DNA of 64,000 bases from positions 129,589-193,588 of the forward strand of contig CAJMQJ010000004.1 in assembly GCA_905215525.1 (NCBI GenBank). Direction: 5' to 3'. The DNA is from an uncultured bacterium. GTDB taxonomy: Bacteria > Actinomycetota > Coriobacteriia > Coriobacteriales > Coriobacteriaceae. The notes below the pieces were generated by a model. It worked only from the letters and a program-made list of their open reading frames with translations. It made no database searches and was not told the origin of the DNA. Below, in pieces: positions 23,668-32,834 of the stretch (position 1 is its first letter; each line of letters begins with the position of its first letter). The position numbers and the translations under genes were made by a program.

Positions 23668-25179
23668 ATGGCTACGTTCTTTCCCGGTGAGTCCCACACG
23701 TTTTCGGAGTATCTGCTGGTCCCTGGCTACTCGTCCTCGCAGTGCATCCCCAACAACGTCTCTCTCAAGACGCCGCTAACCCGCTTTAAGCGCGGTGAGA
23801 AGCCGGCAATCACCTTGAACATCCCCATGGTTTCCGCCATCATGCAGTCCGTCTCGGGCGTCGACATGGGTGTCGCGCTCGCTACCGAGGGCGGCCTGTC
23901 CTTCATTTACGGTTCCCAGAGCGCCGAGTCCGAGGCCGCCATGGTCAAGGCCGTTAAGGATCACAAGGCTGGTTTCGTTCAGTCCGATTCCACGCTGACC
24001 CCCGACATGACTATGGAGCAGGTCATCGAGCTCAAGGAGAAGACCGGTCACTCCACTATGCCGGTCACCGACGACGGCACCCCCAAGGGCAAGCTCCTGG
24101 GCATCGTCACCAGCCGCGATTATCGCCCCAGCCGCGATGACCATCAGAAGAAGGTCTCCGAGTTCATGACCCCGCGCGAGCAGCTCATCGTGGGCGACAA
24201 GAACATCAGCCTCAAGGTTGCCAACGACGTCATTTGGGACAACAAGCTCAACGCCCTGCCGATCGTCGACGACAACGATCACCTTATGGGCATCGTCTTC
24301 CGCAAGGACTACGACAGCCACAAGACCAACCCCAACGAGCTGCTCGATAACGACAAGCGCTACATGGTCGGCGCCGGTATCAATACCCGCGACTATGCCG
24401 AGCGCGTGCCGCTGCTCATCGAGGCCGGTGCCGATGTCCTGTGCATCGATTCTTCCGAGGGCTTCAGCGAGTGGCAGAAGCGCACCATCGAGTGGATCCG
24501 CGCCAACTACGGCGAGGACGTCAAGGTCGGTGCCGGTAACGTCGTCGACGCCGAGGGCTTCCGCTTCTTGGCCGACTGCGGGGCCGACTTCATCAAGGTC
24601 GGTATCGGCGGCGGTTCCATTTGCATCACCCGCGAGACCAAGGGCATCGGCCGTGGCCAGGCCACCGCGCTGATCGACGTCTGCCGCGCCCGTGACGAGT
24701 ACTACGAGGAGACCGGTGTCTACGTGCCCGTGTGCTCCGACGGCGGCATCGTCTACGACTACCACATGACGCTCGCCCTTGCCATGGGCGCCGACTTTAT
24801 GATGCTGGGCCGCTACTTCGCCCGCTTTGACGAGAGCCCGACCGAGCGCGTCAACGTGAACGGCCAGTACATGAAGGAGTACTGGGGCGAGGGTTCTGCG
24901 CGTGCCCGCAACTGGCAGCGCTACGACCTGGGCGGCGCCGCGAAGCTCAGCTTCGTCGAGGGCGTCGACTCCTACGTTCCCTACGCCGGCTCCCTCAAGG
25001 ACGGCGTGGGCGGCACACTCTACAAGGTCAAGTCCACGATGTGCAACTGCGGCGCCCTCTCGATCCCCGAGCTCCAGGAAAAGGCACGTCTGACCCTGGT
25101 CTCCTCGACCTCGATCGTCGAAGGCGGAGCCCACGACGTCGTAGTCAAGGACTCCCAACAGAGCGTAACGTATCGATAA
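23668..25179 (+). CDS. guaB: IMP dehydrogenase
   Basis: A 503-residue enzyme converting IMP to XMP with NAD+, the committed step of GMP synthesis. Two CBS domains lie at about residues 100-225 (TMPVTDDGTPKGKLLGIVTS; ALPIVDDNDHLMGIVF). The catalytic loop GIGGGSICITRE contains the active-site cysteine and the C-terminal part carries the flap with LKDGVGGTLYKVKS. GAGAAAC precedes the ATG. The gene is monocistronic and ends in a strong terminator. Confidence 0.95.
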   Translation: MATFFPGESHTFSEYLLVPGYSSSQCIPNNVSLKTPLTRFKRGEKPAITLNIPMVSAIMQSVSGVDMGVALATEGGLSFIYGSQSAESEAAMVKAVKDHKAGFVQSDSTLTPDMTMEQVIELKEKTGHSTMPVTDDGTPKGKLLGIVTSRDYRPSRDDHQKKVSEFMTPREQLIVGDKNISLKVANDVIWDNKLNALPIVDDNDHLMGIVFRKDYDSHKTNPNELLDNDKRYMVGAGINTRDYAERVPLLIEAGADVLCIDSSEGFSEWQKRTIEWIRANYGEDVKVGAGNVVDAEGFRFLADCGADFIKVGIGGGSICITRETKGIGRGQATALIDVCRARDEYYEETGVYVPVCSDGGIVYDYHMTLALAMGADFMMLGRYFARFDESPTERVNVNGQYMKEYWGEGSARARNWQRYDLGGAAKLSFVEGVDSYVPYAGSLKDGVGGTLYKVKSTMCNCGALSIPELQEKARLTLVSSTSIVEGGAHDVVVKDSQQSVTYR

Positions 25180-25229
25180 GATAAGACCTGCACATAAAGG
25201 TTGAGCCTCAACCACGTTATTTAGATAAA

Positions 25230-25272
25230 GCGAGATGCCTGCAAGTCGCAGGCATCTCGCTTGTTGTATTTG
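25230..25272 (+). terminator. Intrinsic terminator of guaB
   Basis: GCGAGATGCCTGC (25230-25242), loop of five, GCAGGCATCTCGC (25248-25260): 13 perfect pairs followed by the T-rich TTGTTGTATTT. Confidence 0.85.
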
Positions 25273-25292
25273 CTATCATCAGTCGAGTCAAC

Positions 25293-25423
25293 CTTAGGGT
25301 CGGGCGGCTTAGCTTTGTTCGCTACAAGTTCCGCACGCAAAGAAGAGCACTAAATGTGCTCTTCGTCTTGCGCAGGACTGTTCGCAGTAGCGAATAAAGC
25401 TAAGCCGACCGACCCCAGCTAAG
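25293..25423. repeat. Long imperfect inverted repeat upstream of leuS
   Basis: Two arms of about 60 bases meet at a TAAAT loop (25351-25355). The outer part GCGGCTTAGCTTTGTTCGC (about 25304-25322) pairs with its mirror near 25386-25409, and the inner GAAGAGCAC pairs with GTGCTCTTC. The right end is 15 bases from the leuS ATG and no T run follows. It could be a miniature palindromic element or a structured leader RNA. No T-box sequence was seen. Confidence 0.7.
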
Positions 25424-25438
25424 ATTAAAGGAGCTGAT

Positions 25439-28015
25439 ATGTGCGATTGCACAGATCATAAGGATGAGATCCCTGCCTACGACGCGCAGGCCATTGAGTC
25501 CCGGTGGATGAAGGCCTGGGAGGACTCCAACCTCTTTGCCGTCGACACCGACGCCAGCAAGCCCAAGAAGTACGTGCTCGAGATGTTCCCGTATCCGTCG
25601 GGCGACCTGCACATGGGCCACGCGCGCAACTACACCATCGGCGACGCCATGGCCCGTCAGGCCCGCATGCGCGGCTACGACGTGCTGCACCCCATCGGCT
25701 TTGACGCCTTTGGCCTGCCCGCTGAGAACGCCGCCATCAAGCACAACACGCAGGCTGCCGCCTGGACGTATAAGAACATGGACCAGGCGCTCGCCACGAT
25801 GAGGCGCATGGGCTTCTCCTACGACCTGGATCGCACCGTTAAGACCTGCAGCCCCGACTACTATCGCTGGGGCCAGTGGATCTTTGAGAAGATGTGGGAA
25901 AAGGGCCTGGTCTATCGTAAGAAGAATCCGGTTAACTGGTGCCCCACCTGCAAGACCGTTTTGGCTAACGAGCAGGTGACCGAGGGCAAGTGCTGGCGTT
26001 GCGGCACCGAGCCTGAGAAGCGCGACCTTGAGCAGTGGTACTACAAGATCACCGAGTACTCCCAGGAGCTGCTCGACGACCTGGAGAAGCTCCCCGGCTG
26101 GCCCGAGCGCGTCAAGCAGATGCAGGCCAATTGGATCGGCCGCTCCGAGGGTGCCGAGGTCGACTTTACCCTGTGCGATGCCGATGGCGAGCCCATCGAG
26201 GGCGATGAGGGCAAGATCACCGTCTTCACCACGCGTGCCGATACCCTTTTTGGCGTCTCCTTCTTTGTCCTGGCTCCCGAGTACGCCCGTCTGCACGAGC
26301 TCGTCGAGGGCACGGAGTACGAGGCGGCCGTCACCAAGATCGTTGAGGACTCCAAGCACATTTCTGCCGTCGAGCGTGCCCAGGGCACTCTCGAGAAGCA
26401 CGGTGCCTTTACTGGCCGATACGTGGTGAACCCCGTTAACGGCGAAAAGGTCCCCGTGTGGGTTGCCGACTACGTCGTGGCCGACTACGGCACCGGCGCC
26501 GTCATGGCCGTTCCCTGCGGCGACCAGCGCGACTTTGAGTTTGCCCGCAAGTATGATCTGCCGATCGTGCCGATCATCCTGGACGACAATGATCGCGCTG
26601 CCGTCGAGGCCAGCGGCGAGACCATCGATACCTTCCATGCCGAGACTGTCGACTGGGAATGCGCCCACGCTGCCGAGGGCACGCTGGTCCAGTCGGGCAA
26701 GTACACCGGCATGCGCGGCGGTAAGCACTCCGAGGGCGAGTCTGCCATCGTGGCTGACCTCGAGGCCATGGGCTGCGGTCGTCGTAAGGTCGAGTTCCGT
26801 CTGCGCGACTGGCTCATTTCCCGCCAGCGCTATTGGGGCAACCCCATCCCGGCCATCCACTGCGAGCACTGCGGCATCGTGCCCGTGCCCGAGGATCAGC
26901 TGCCGGTGACGCTGCCCGAGAACCTGGACCTGGGTGCCGGCGAGACGCTTGCCGAGTGCAAGGACTTCTACGAGACCACCTGCCCGGTCTGCGGCCGCCC
27001 GGCCAAGCGCGAGACCGATACCATGGACACCTTTACCTGCTCCAGCTGGTATTACCTGCGCTATACCGACCCGCACAACACCGAGCTGCCCTTCTCCCGC
27101 GAAGCCGCCGACCGTTGGATGCCTGTCGATAACTACATCGGCGGCATCGAGCATGCCATCCTGCACCTGCTCTACAGCCGCTTCTTTACCAAGGCGCTGC
27201 GCGACCTGGGCCTGCTGAGCGTGGACGAGCCCTTCACCAACCTGCTGTGCCAGGGCATGGTTAAGGACGAGAACGGCGACACCATGTCCAAGTCCAAGGG
27301 CAATGTCGTGCCCCCGAGCTCGGTCATCGAGCCCTACGGCGCCGACACCATGCGTCTGGCGATCCTGTTTATCGCCCCGCCCGAGAAGGACTTCGACTGG
27401 GATCCCAAGGCCGTTGAGGGCGCCAGCCGCTTCATCAAGCGCGCCTGGCGTATCGTTTGGCAGCTCGTCCAGTCCGGCGACGCCAACGTGGCCTTCGACA
27501 AGTCCGCGCTCGACGAGGTTGCGATGAAGCTCTATCGCGAGCGTCACCGGACCATCGCCAAGTGCACCGAGGACTTCGATCGCGGTCAGTTCAACACCGC
27601 CATCTCGGCCGTCATGGAACTCGTCAATGCCGCGAGTGCCTACCTCAATGCTACTGAGGGCGCTTCCCGTGACAAGGCGCTGTGCTACGGCGTGGCCAAG
27701 GATATCGTAAGCGTCCTTGCCCCCATCTGCCCGTTCTGGGCCGATGAACTGTGGCATGAGGCACTCGGCTGCGAGGGCAACGCCTACACCGCCGCCTGGC
27801 CCGAGTTCGACCTGGCCGAGTCCATCGAGGACACGGTGCAGATCGTCGTACAGGTGCTCGGCAAGGTCCGTGGCCGCATCGACGTCGCCCGCGACGCCTC
27901 CAACGAGGAGATGCAGGCTGCCGCCGAGGCCGCCGTCGCCAAGTGGACCGAGGGCAAGACCGTCGTCAAGGCCATCTGCGTGCCCGGCAAGCTTGTCAAC
28001 CTTGTGGTCAAGTAA
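25439..28015 (+). CDS. leuS: Leucyl-tRNA synthetase
   Basis: An 858-residue class I synthetase charging tRNA-Leu. HMGH at 58-61 is the HIGH motif and TMSKS at 615-619 the KMSKS motif. The CP1 editing domain (about 225-420) includes TVFTTRADTLFG, the threonine-rich editing pocket. CPTC and CWRCG (about 165-190) suggest a zinc knuckle in the ZN1 domain. The C-terminal tRNA-binding domain is present, so the length is normal. AAAGGAG is the ribosome-binding site. It ends in a clear terminator. Confidence 0.97.
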   Translation: MCDCTDHKDEIPAYDAQAIESRWMKAWEDSNLFAVDTDASKPKKYVLEMFPYPSGDLHMGHARNYTIGDAMARQARMRGYDVLHPIGFDAFGLPAENAAIKHNTQAAAWTYKNMDQALATMRRMGFSYDLDRTVKTCSPDYYRWGQWIFEKMWEKGLVYRKKNPVNWCPTCKTVLANEQVTEGKCWRCGTEPEKRDLEQWYYKITEYSQELLDDLEKLPGWPERVKQMQANWIGRSEGAEVDFTLCDADGEPIEGDEGKITVFTTRADTLFGVSFFVLAPEYARLHELVEGTEYEAAVTKIVEDSKHISAVERAQGTLEKHGAFTGRYVVNPVNGEKVPVWVADYVVADYGTGAVMAVPCGDQRDFEFARKYDLPIVPIILDDNDRAAVEASGETIDTFHAETVDWECAHAAEGTLVQSGKYTGMRGGKHSEGESAIVADLEAMGCGRRKVEFRLRDWLISRQRYWGNPIPAIHCEHCGIVPVPEDQLPVTLPENLDLGAGETLAECKDFYETTCPVCGRPAKRETDTMDTFTCSSWYYLRYTDPHNTELPFSREAADRWMPVDNYIGGIEHAILHLLYSRFFTKALRDLGLLSVDEPFTNLLCQGMVKDENGDTMSKSKGNVVPPSSVIEPYGADTMRLAILFIAPPEKDFDWDPKAVEGASRFIKRAWRIVWQLVQSGDANVAFDKSALDEVAMKLYRERHRTIAKCTEDFDRGQFNTAISAVMELVNAASAYLNATEGASRDKALCYGVAKDIVSVLAPICPFWADELWHEALGCEGNAYTAAWPEFDLAESIEDTVQIVVQVLGKVRGRIDVARDASNEEMQAAAEAAVAKWTEGKTVVKAICVPGKLVNLVVK

Positions 28016-28043
28016 ACGTCGCACGCATAGCTGATGCTTCTAA

Positions 28044-28084
28044 GACGAGGGGCGATCCGGCTGGGTCGTCCCTCGTTTTGTTTT
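28044..28084 (+). terminator. Intrinsic terminator of leuS
   Basis: CGAGGGGCGATCC pairs with GGGTCGTCCCTCG (two wobble pairs) across a GGCT loop, followed by TTTTGTTTTG. Confidence 0.85.
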
Positions 28085-28166
28085 GCCTGCCCAAAGCGCC
28101 CGCGGTCAATTGTTCTATTCTTGTGGAGAACCTGTGCGCACGCTGACCTGCAGATTCGTACTGTGC

Positions 28167-28195
28167 TTGCACGTTTCCGCAGCTATTGGTATAGT
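28167..28195 (+). promoter_or_regulatory. Promoter of the rimP-nusA-infB operon
   Basis: TTGCAC at 28167-28172 and TATAGT at 28190-28195 with a 17-base spacer, about 78 bases before the rimP start. A near-consensus sigma-A promoter. Confidence 0.75.
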
Positions 28196-28221
28196 TTGCT
28201 TGCAAATGAAGTTGTAATTGA

Positions 28222-28253
28222 AAGAAGTGGGGTTTCGGCCCCGCTTCTTTTTT
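28222..28253 (+). terminator. Leader attenuator before rimP
   Basis: AAGAAGTGGGG pairs with CCCCGCTTCTT across TTTCGG, followed by T residues, between the promoter and the rimP start (20 bases upstream). An intrinsic terminator inside the leader implies readthrough control of the operon. Confidence 0.7.
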
Positions 28254-28273
28254 GTATGGATGGAGGTGCCGCA

Positions 28274-28768
28274 ATGGTCAAGACCAAGACCGAGCAGGCG
28301 ATTATCGACGCGCTCGAGGCCGTCGCTCCCCAGTACGATGTCGACATCGTCGACGTCGAGCTCGTGGGTGCCACCAAGGCCCCCTGCGTGCGCGTGCGTA
28401 TCGAGGGTGCCGAGGGTCAGAGCCTGTCGCTCAACGACGTCACGGCCAACACCAAGTGGGTCGGCGATGTGATTGAGGAGCTCGACCCCATCTCTTTGAG
28501 CTACACGCTCGAGGTGTCGAGCCCGGGCATGGCGCGCCCGCTGCGCCGTCCGCGCGACTTTGCCCGCTTTGTGGGCGAGGACTGCGAGCTCACCTCCACC
28601 GCCACCGAGGGCCGTCGTAAGTACACCGGCAAGATTGCCGCCGCGACCGAGACGAACGTGACCCTCGAGCTCGAGGACGGCGAGTCCGTTACCCTCGATT
28701 TCTCTGATGTTAAAAAGTGCAAGTTGAAGCCCACCTACGACTTCAAGCCCGCGAAGGAAGGAAAGTAA
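28274..28768 (+). CDS. rimP: Ribosome maturation factor RimP
   Basis: A 164-residue two-domain protein needed for 30S maturation. The ATG at 28274 has GGAGGTG upstream; the longer open frame starting at 28034 crosses the leuS terminator and is rejected. An alpha-beta N-terminal domain (VDIVDVELVGATKAPCVRVR) and YTLEVSSPGMARPLRRPRDF, the family hallmark, are followed by an SH3-like C-terminal domain. It is the first gene of the rimP-nusA-infB set, one base from nusA. Confidence 0.92.
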   Translation: MVKTKTEQAIIDALEAVAPQYDVDIVDVELVGATKAPCVRVRIEGAEGQSLSLNDVTANTKWVGDVIEELDPISLSYTLEVSSPGMARPLRRPRDFARFVGEDCELTSTATEGRRKYTGKIAAATETNVTLELEDGESVTLDFSDVKKCKLKPTYDFKPAKEGK

Positions 28769-28769
28769 G

Positions 28770-30017
28770 ATGGCAGCATCCGACATGATGTCCGCCCTGA
28801 TGGAGCTTTGCCAGGAGAAGCACATCGACCAGCTCTACCTGATCGACCGCCTGGAGCAGTCGCTCGCCAAGAGCTACGCCGAGATCCTGCATCTTGAGTG
28901 GGGCGCCAAGGTGACCATCGACCGCACCACCGGCAAGATCTATGTCTACCGCCTGGAGCCGATCGACGATTCCATGGACGAGGAGGGCAACTTCACCGAG
29001 TTCGAGGAGATCGACGTCACCCCCAAGAACACGAGCCGCATCGCCGCCCAGCACGCCAAGGCAGAGATCAACGCCATCGTGCGCAACTCCGCCCGCGAGC
29101 AGATCTACGAGGAGTTCTCCGGCCGCATCGGTGACCTCATCAGCGGCACCGTGCTGCAGTCCACGCCCGACTTCACGATTGTCAAGATCCGCGAGGGCGT
29201 CGAGGCCGAGCTTCCGCACTTTGACCAACGTCGTTATGAGAACGAGCGCAACGAGCGTCCGATGGGCGAGCGCTACCTGCACAATCAGCACATCAAGGCC
29301 GTGATCATCGACGTTCGCGACCCCAACTCCAACCTGCAGCCGGTTCGTGGCGAGCACAGCCGTCCGCCGATTGTCATCTCCCGTACCCACCCCGAGCTCA
29401 TGCGTCGTCTGTTTGAGCAGGAGGTGCCCGAGATCTATGAGGGCACCGTCCAGATCAAGTCGATCGCCCGCGAGCCCGGCCAGCGCTCCAAGGTCGCCGT
29501 CCACTCGCTCGACGATCGCCTGGATCCCGTTGGCGCCTGCGTCGGCCCCAAGGGCAGCCGTGTTCGCGCCGTCGTGGGCGAGCTCCGTGGCGAGCGCGTC
29601 GACGTCATCCTGTGGGATGCCGATCCGGCCGTCTATGTCGCCAACGCCCTGTCGCCTGCCAAGGTCACCCGCGTCCTTATCGACGAGGAGAAGGCCTACG
29701 CCGGCGTTATCGTGCCCGACGACCAGCTGTCCCTCGCCATCGGCAAGGAGGGCCAGAACGCCCGCCTCGCCGCGCGCCTGACCGGTTGGCATATCGACAT
29801 CAAGTCCGAGACCCTTGCCGCCGACATCCTCAAGAACGTTCCCGTTCACGAGGAGCCCGCCGCCGACCTGATCGGTGACGAGGAGGACGAGGACGTCCGT
29901 CGCTGCGAGTTCGTGTCCGAGGACGGCATCCAGTGCCGCAACCAGGCCCGTCCCGGCTCCCGTTTCTGCGGTGTCCACGACACCGACGCCTTCGATGATG
30001 CGGAGGACCTGATCTAG
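28770..30017 (+). CDS. nusA: Transcription factor NusA with extra C-terminal zinc-knuckle-like tail
   Basis: A 415-residue protein with the NusA N-terminal RNA polymerase-binding domain, an S1 domain (about 130-200, ISGTVLQSTPDFTIVKI), KH1 with VGACVGPKGSRVRAVV and KH2 with LAIGKEGQNARLAARL. It modulates pausing, termination and antitermination. After the KH domains an acidic linker leads to a Cys/His cluster, C379, C389, C400 and H403 (RRCEFVSEDGIQC...RFCGVH), which looks like a small zinc knuckle and is not part of canonical NusA. The ylxR and L7Ae-like genes often found between nusA and infB are absent. Confidence 0.95.
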   Translation: MAASDMMSALMELCQEKHIDQLYLIDRLEQSLAKSYAEILHLEWGAKVTIDRTTGKIYVYRLEPIDDSMDEEGNFTEFEEIDVTPKNTSRIAAQHAKAEINAIVRNSAREQIYEEFSGRIGDLISGTVLQSTPDFTIVKIREGVEAELPHFDQRRYENERNERPMGERYLHNQHIKAVIIDVRDPNSNLQPVRGEHSRPPIVISRTHPELMRRLFEQEVPEIYEGTVQIKSIAREPGQRSKVAVHSLDDRLDPVGACVGPKGSRVRAVVGELRGERVDVILWDADPAVYVANALSPAKVTRVLIDEEKAYAGVIVPDDQLSLAIGKEGQNARLAARLTGWHIDIKSETLAADILKNVPVHEEPAADLIGDEEDEDVRRCEFVSEDGIQCRNQARPGSRFCGVHDTDAFDDAEDLI

Positions 30018-30108
30018 CGCGCGGTCGCGCCGGGCTGGTCCCAGCGCATACCCCACGCTCGTTCAGTCTCTAGGCACCCAAGGTGTCAGAAAGGGTAGGT
30101 GAAGTCAT

Positions 30109-32823
30109 ATGGCAAAAGTCCGTGTGTCCACCCTGGCCAAAGAGTTCGGCATGACCTCCAAGGAACTGATGGGTCATCTCGCCGAAATGAAGATTCCCGC
30201 TAAGTCCGCTTCCTCCGCTCTGGAGGACGCCTACGTCGCTATGGTCCGCAAGCAGCTCGCCTCGGTGATCGAGGCCCGTGCCCAGGAAGTCGAGGCCGCC
30301 AAGCAGGCCGAGGAGCAGGCCGCTGCCGCCGAGGAGGCAGCACGCGCTGCCGAGGCAGAGCGCGAGCGCATCGCCGCCGAGAAGGCACGCGAGGAGGAGC
30401 GCCGCCAGTTCGCCGCCGCCCAGGCTGCCGAGGAGGCCGCCCGCGCCGAGGCCGAGGCCAAGAAGAAGGCCGAGCAGGAGCGCCTTGCCCGCGAGAAGGA
30501 GGAGGCTGCCCGCGAGGCCCAGCGCCGCGCCGTTCCCGCTTCCGACTCCGGTTCGCGTTTCCGCTCTCTGCTCGACCAGATCGCCGCACAGGAGACCGTG
30601 CTCAAGGAGAAGAAGGACGCCGAGCAGAAGGCCAAGGCCGAGCGCGCTGCCGAGCGCGGCAACCGTCGTGGCGGCAACAACGACCGTCGCGGTGGCCGTC
30701 GTAACGATCGCAACGCCTCCGACAACAACTCCGAGCGCAACGCCTCCGAGAACCGCCCGCACAGCCATCGCACCAATGCCAGCAACAACGTCGCTGCCGG
30801 TATGGACTTCCCCAACCCCGACAAGCAGGGCAAGGGCAAGAAGCGCAAGGGCGGTCACAACAACGAAGAGGACCACTACAGCCGCATGGCTCGCGAGGCC
30901 GAGGAGTACAGCCGTGAGAAGGTGCTCGAGGAGGCTCGTGCCGCCGTCGAGGAGGCCTCTCGCGAGTCCACTGGTCGTCGCAAAAAGCGCAAGGAGAAGC
31001 GCGAGCGCGAGGCCGCAAAGGCTCAGGAAGAGCGCAAGATTGAGGAGGCGCTGGCCCAGGGCGTGAACCCCGAGGACCTCGACGCCATCAAGGTCTCCCA
31101 GGGCGTTACCGTCCAGGAGCTCGCCGAGGCGCTCGACGTTCCGGCCAACGACATCATCAAGCGCCTGTTCCTGCTGGGTACGCCGCTTACCATGACGCAG
31201 TCCATGTCCGACGACCTTGTCGAGCTCGTTGCCGACGACTTGGGCCGTCAGATCAAGATCATCACCCCCGAGGAGGAGAACACCTTCTCGTTCTACGACG
31301 ATCCCGCCGACCTTAAGCCGCGCGCCCCGGTCGTCACCGTCATGGGTCACGTCGACCACGGCAAGACGAGCCTGCTCGACGCCATCCGTCACACCGGCGT
31401 CGCTGCCGGCGAGGCGGGCGGCATTACCCAGGCCATCGGCGCTTCGCAGGTCATGATCAACGACCGCAAGATCACCTTCATCGATACCCCCGGTCACGCC
31501 ACCTTTACGGCCATGCGTGCCCGCGGCGCCAAGGTGACCGACATCGTCATCCTGATCGTGGCTGCCGACGACGGCGTCATGCCCCAGACCATCGAGTCGA
31601 TCAACCACGCCAAGGCCGCCGGCGTTCCCATCGTCGTCGCCGTCAACAAGATCGATAAGCCGGGAGCCAACCCCGACCGTGTGCGTCAGGAGCTCACCGA
31701 GTACGGCGTCATCCCCGAGGAGTGGGGCGGACAGAACATGTTCGTCAACATCTCGGCCAAGCAGAAGATCGGTATCGACGACCTTCTGGAGACCGTGCTG
31801 CTCCAGGCCGACGTGCTCGAGCTCAAGGCCAACCCGGACACCTTTGCCTCCGGCAACGTCCTCGAGGCCAAGCTCGACAAGGGCCGCGGCTCGGTCGCTA
31901 CCGTGCTCGTGACCCGCGGTACCCTGCACGTGGGCGATACGCTGGTCGCCGGCCTTACCTACGGCCGCGTCCGCGCCATGCTCGACCCCAAGGGTCGCGC
32001 CGTCACCGAGGCCGGTCCCTCCGACGCCGTCGAGATTCTGGGTCTGCAGTCCGTGCCCAACGCCGGCGACGAGTTCCGCGTGTTCGAGGACGAGCGCGAG
32101 GCTCGCGCCCTTGCCGACGAGCGTTCGCTCAAGGCCCGTATCGAGGAGCAGAGCCGCGTGAAGCACGTCACGCTCGAGAACCTCTTCGAGACCATTGCCG
32201 ACGCCGAGGTCAAGGAGCTCAACCTGATCATCAAGGCCGACGTCCAGGGCTCTATCGAGGCCCTTCAGGATTCGCTCGACAAGATGGATCAGTCCGAGGT
32301 CCGCATCAACACGATCCACTCCGCCGTTGGTGCCATCAACGAGACCGACGTCGTCCTGGCCGACGCCTCCAACGCCATCATCATCGGCTTTGGCGTCCGT
32401 CCCGACGGTAAGGCCCGCTCCGCCGCCGAGCGTGAGGGCGTCGAGATCCGTTGCTACGACGTCATCTACAAGTGTCTCGAGGAACTCGACGCTGCCCGTA
32501 TCGGCATGCTTAAGCCCACCGAGGTCGAGGTCGCCACGGGTACCGCGACCGTCCTGGACACCTTCAAGGTGCCCAAAGTCGGTATCGCCGCCGGTGTCCG
32601 CGTCGAAGAGGGCGAGATCGCCGCGACCGATTCCGTGCGTCTGGTGCGCGACGGCATCGTGGTCTTCAACGGCAAGATCGCCTCGATGCGTCACTACAAG
32701 GATGAGGCCAAGAGCCTCAAGAGCGGTTCCGAGGGCGGCATTGGCCTGGAGAACTTCCAGGACATCAAGCCCGGCGACCAGATCGAGGGTTACCGCATCG
32801 ACCAGGTTGCCCGTACCGAGTAA
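30109..32823 (+). CDS. infB: Translation initiation factor IF-2
   Basis: A 904-residue GTPase that places initiator tRNA on the 30S subunit. Residues 1-60 form the N-terminal fold, followed by a long Glu/Ala/Arg-rich coiled-coil extension with Asn/Arg-rich low complexity (to about 300). The G domain shows GHVDHGKT at 413-420, IDTPGHATF and NKIDK. Domains II to IV complete the normal C-terminus. It lies 91 bases after nusA. Confidence 0.97.
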   Translation: MAKVRVSTLAKEFGMTSKELMGHLAEMKIPAKSASSALEDAYVAMVRKQLASVIEARAQEVEAAKQAEEQAAAAEEAARAAEAERERIAAEKAREEERRQFAAAQAAEEAARAEAEAKKKAEQERLAREKEEAAREAQRRAVPASDSGSRFRSLLDQIAAQETVLKEKKDAEQKAKAERAAERGNRRGGNNDRRGGRRNDRNASDNNSERNASENRPHSHRTNASNNVAAGMDFPNPDKQGKGKKRKGGHNNEEDHYSRMAREAEEYSREKVLEEARAAVEEASRESTGRRKKRKEKREREAAKAQEERKIEEALAQGVNPEDLDAIKVSQGVTVQELAEALDVPANDIIKRLFLLGTPLTMTQSMSDDLVELVADDLGRQIKIITPEEENTFSFYDDPADLKPRAPVVTVMGHVDHGKTSLLDAIRHTGVAAGEAGGITQAIGASQVMINDRKITFIDTPGHATFTAMRARGAKVTDIVILIVAADDGVMPQTIESINHAKAAGVPIVVAVNKIDKPGANPDRVRQELTEYGVIPEEWGGQNMFVNISAKQKIGIDDLLETVLLQADVLELKANPDTFASGNVLEAKLDKGRGSVATVLVTRGTLHVGDTLVAGLTYGRVRAMLDPKGRAVTEAGPSDAVEILGLQSVPNAGDEFRVFEDEREARALADERSLKARIEEQSRVKHVTLENLFETIADAEVKELNLIIKADVQGSIEALQDSLDKMDQSEVRINTIHSAVGAINETDVVLADASNAIIIGFGVRPDGKARSAAEREGVEIRCYDVIYKCLEELDAARIGMLKPTEVEVATGTATVLDTFKVPKVGIAAGVRVEEGEIAATDSVRLVRDGIVVFNGKIASMRHYKDEAKSLKSGSEGGIGLENFQDIKPGDQIEGYRIDQVARTE

Positions 32824-32834
32824 GGGGTAGCGCT

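Noticed and set aside
25261..25438. T-box riboswitch upstream of leuS
   Set aside because: The region is structured, but no T-box consensus or terminator/antiterminator pair with a T tract is present.
28034..28273. Extended RimP N-terminus
   Set aside because: It would cross the leuS terminator, the operon promoter and the leader hairpin; the ATG at 28274 has GGAGG upstream.
25400..32694. Very long minus-strand open frames opposite leuS, nusA and infB (up to 874 codons)
   Set aside because: They are mirror frames caused by the strong GC3 codon bias of the plus-strand genes; their residues are Val/Gly/Leu/His-rich without motifs, and the plus-strand products are certain.
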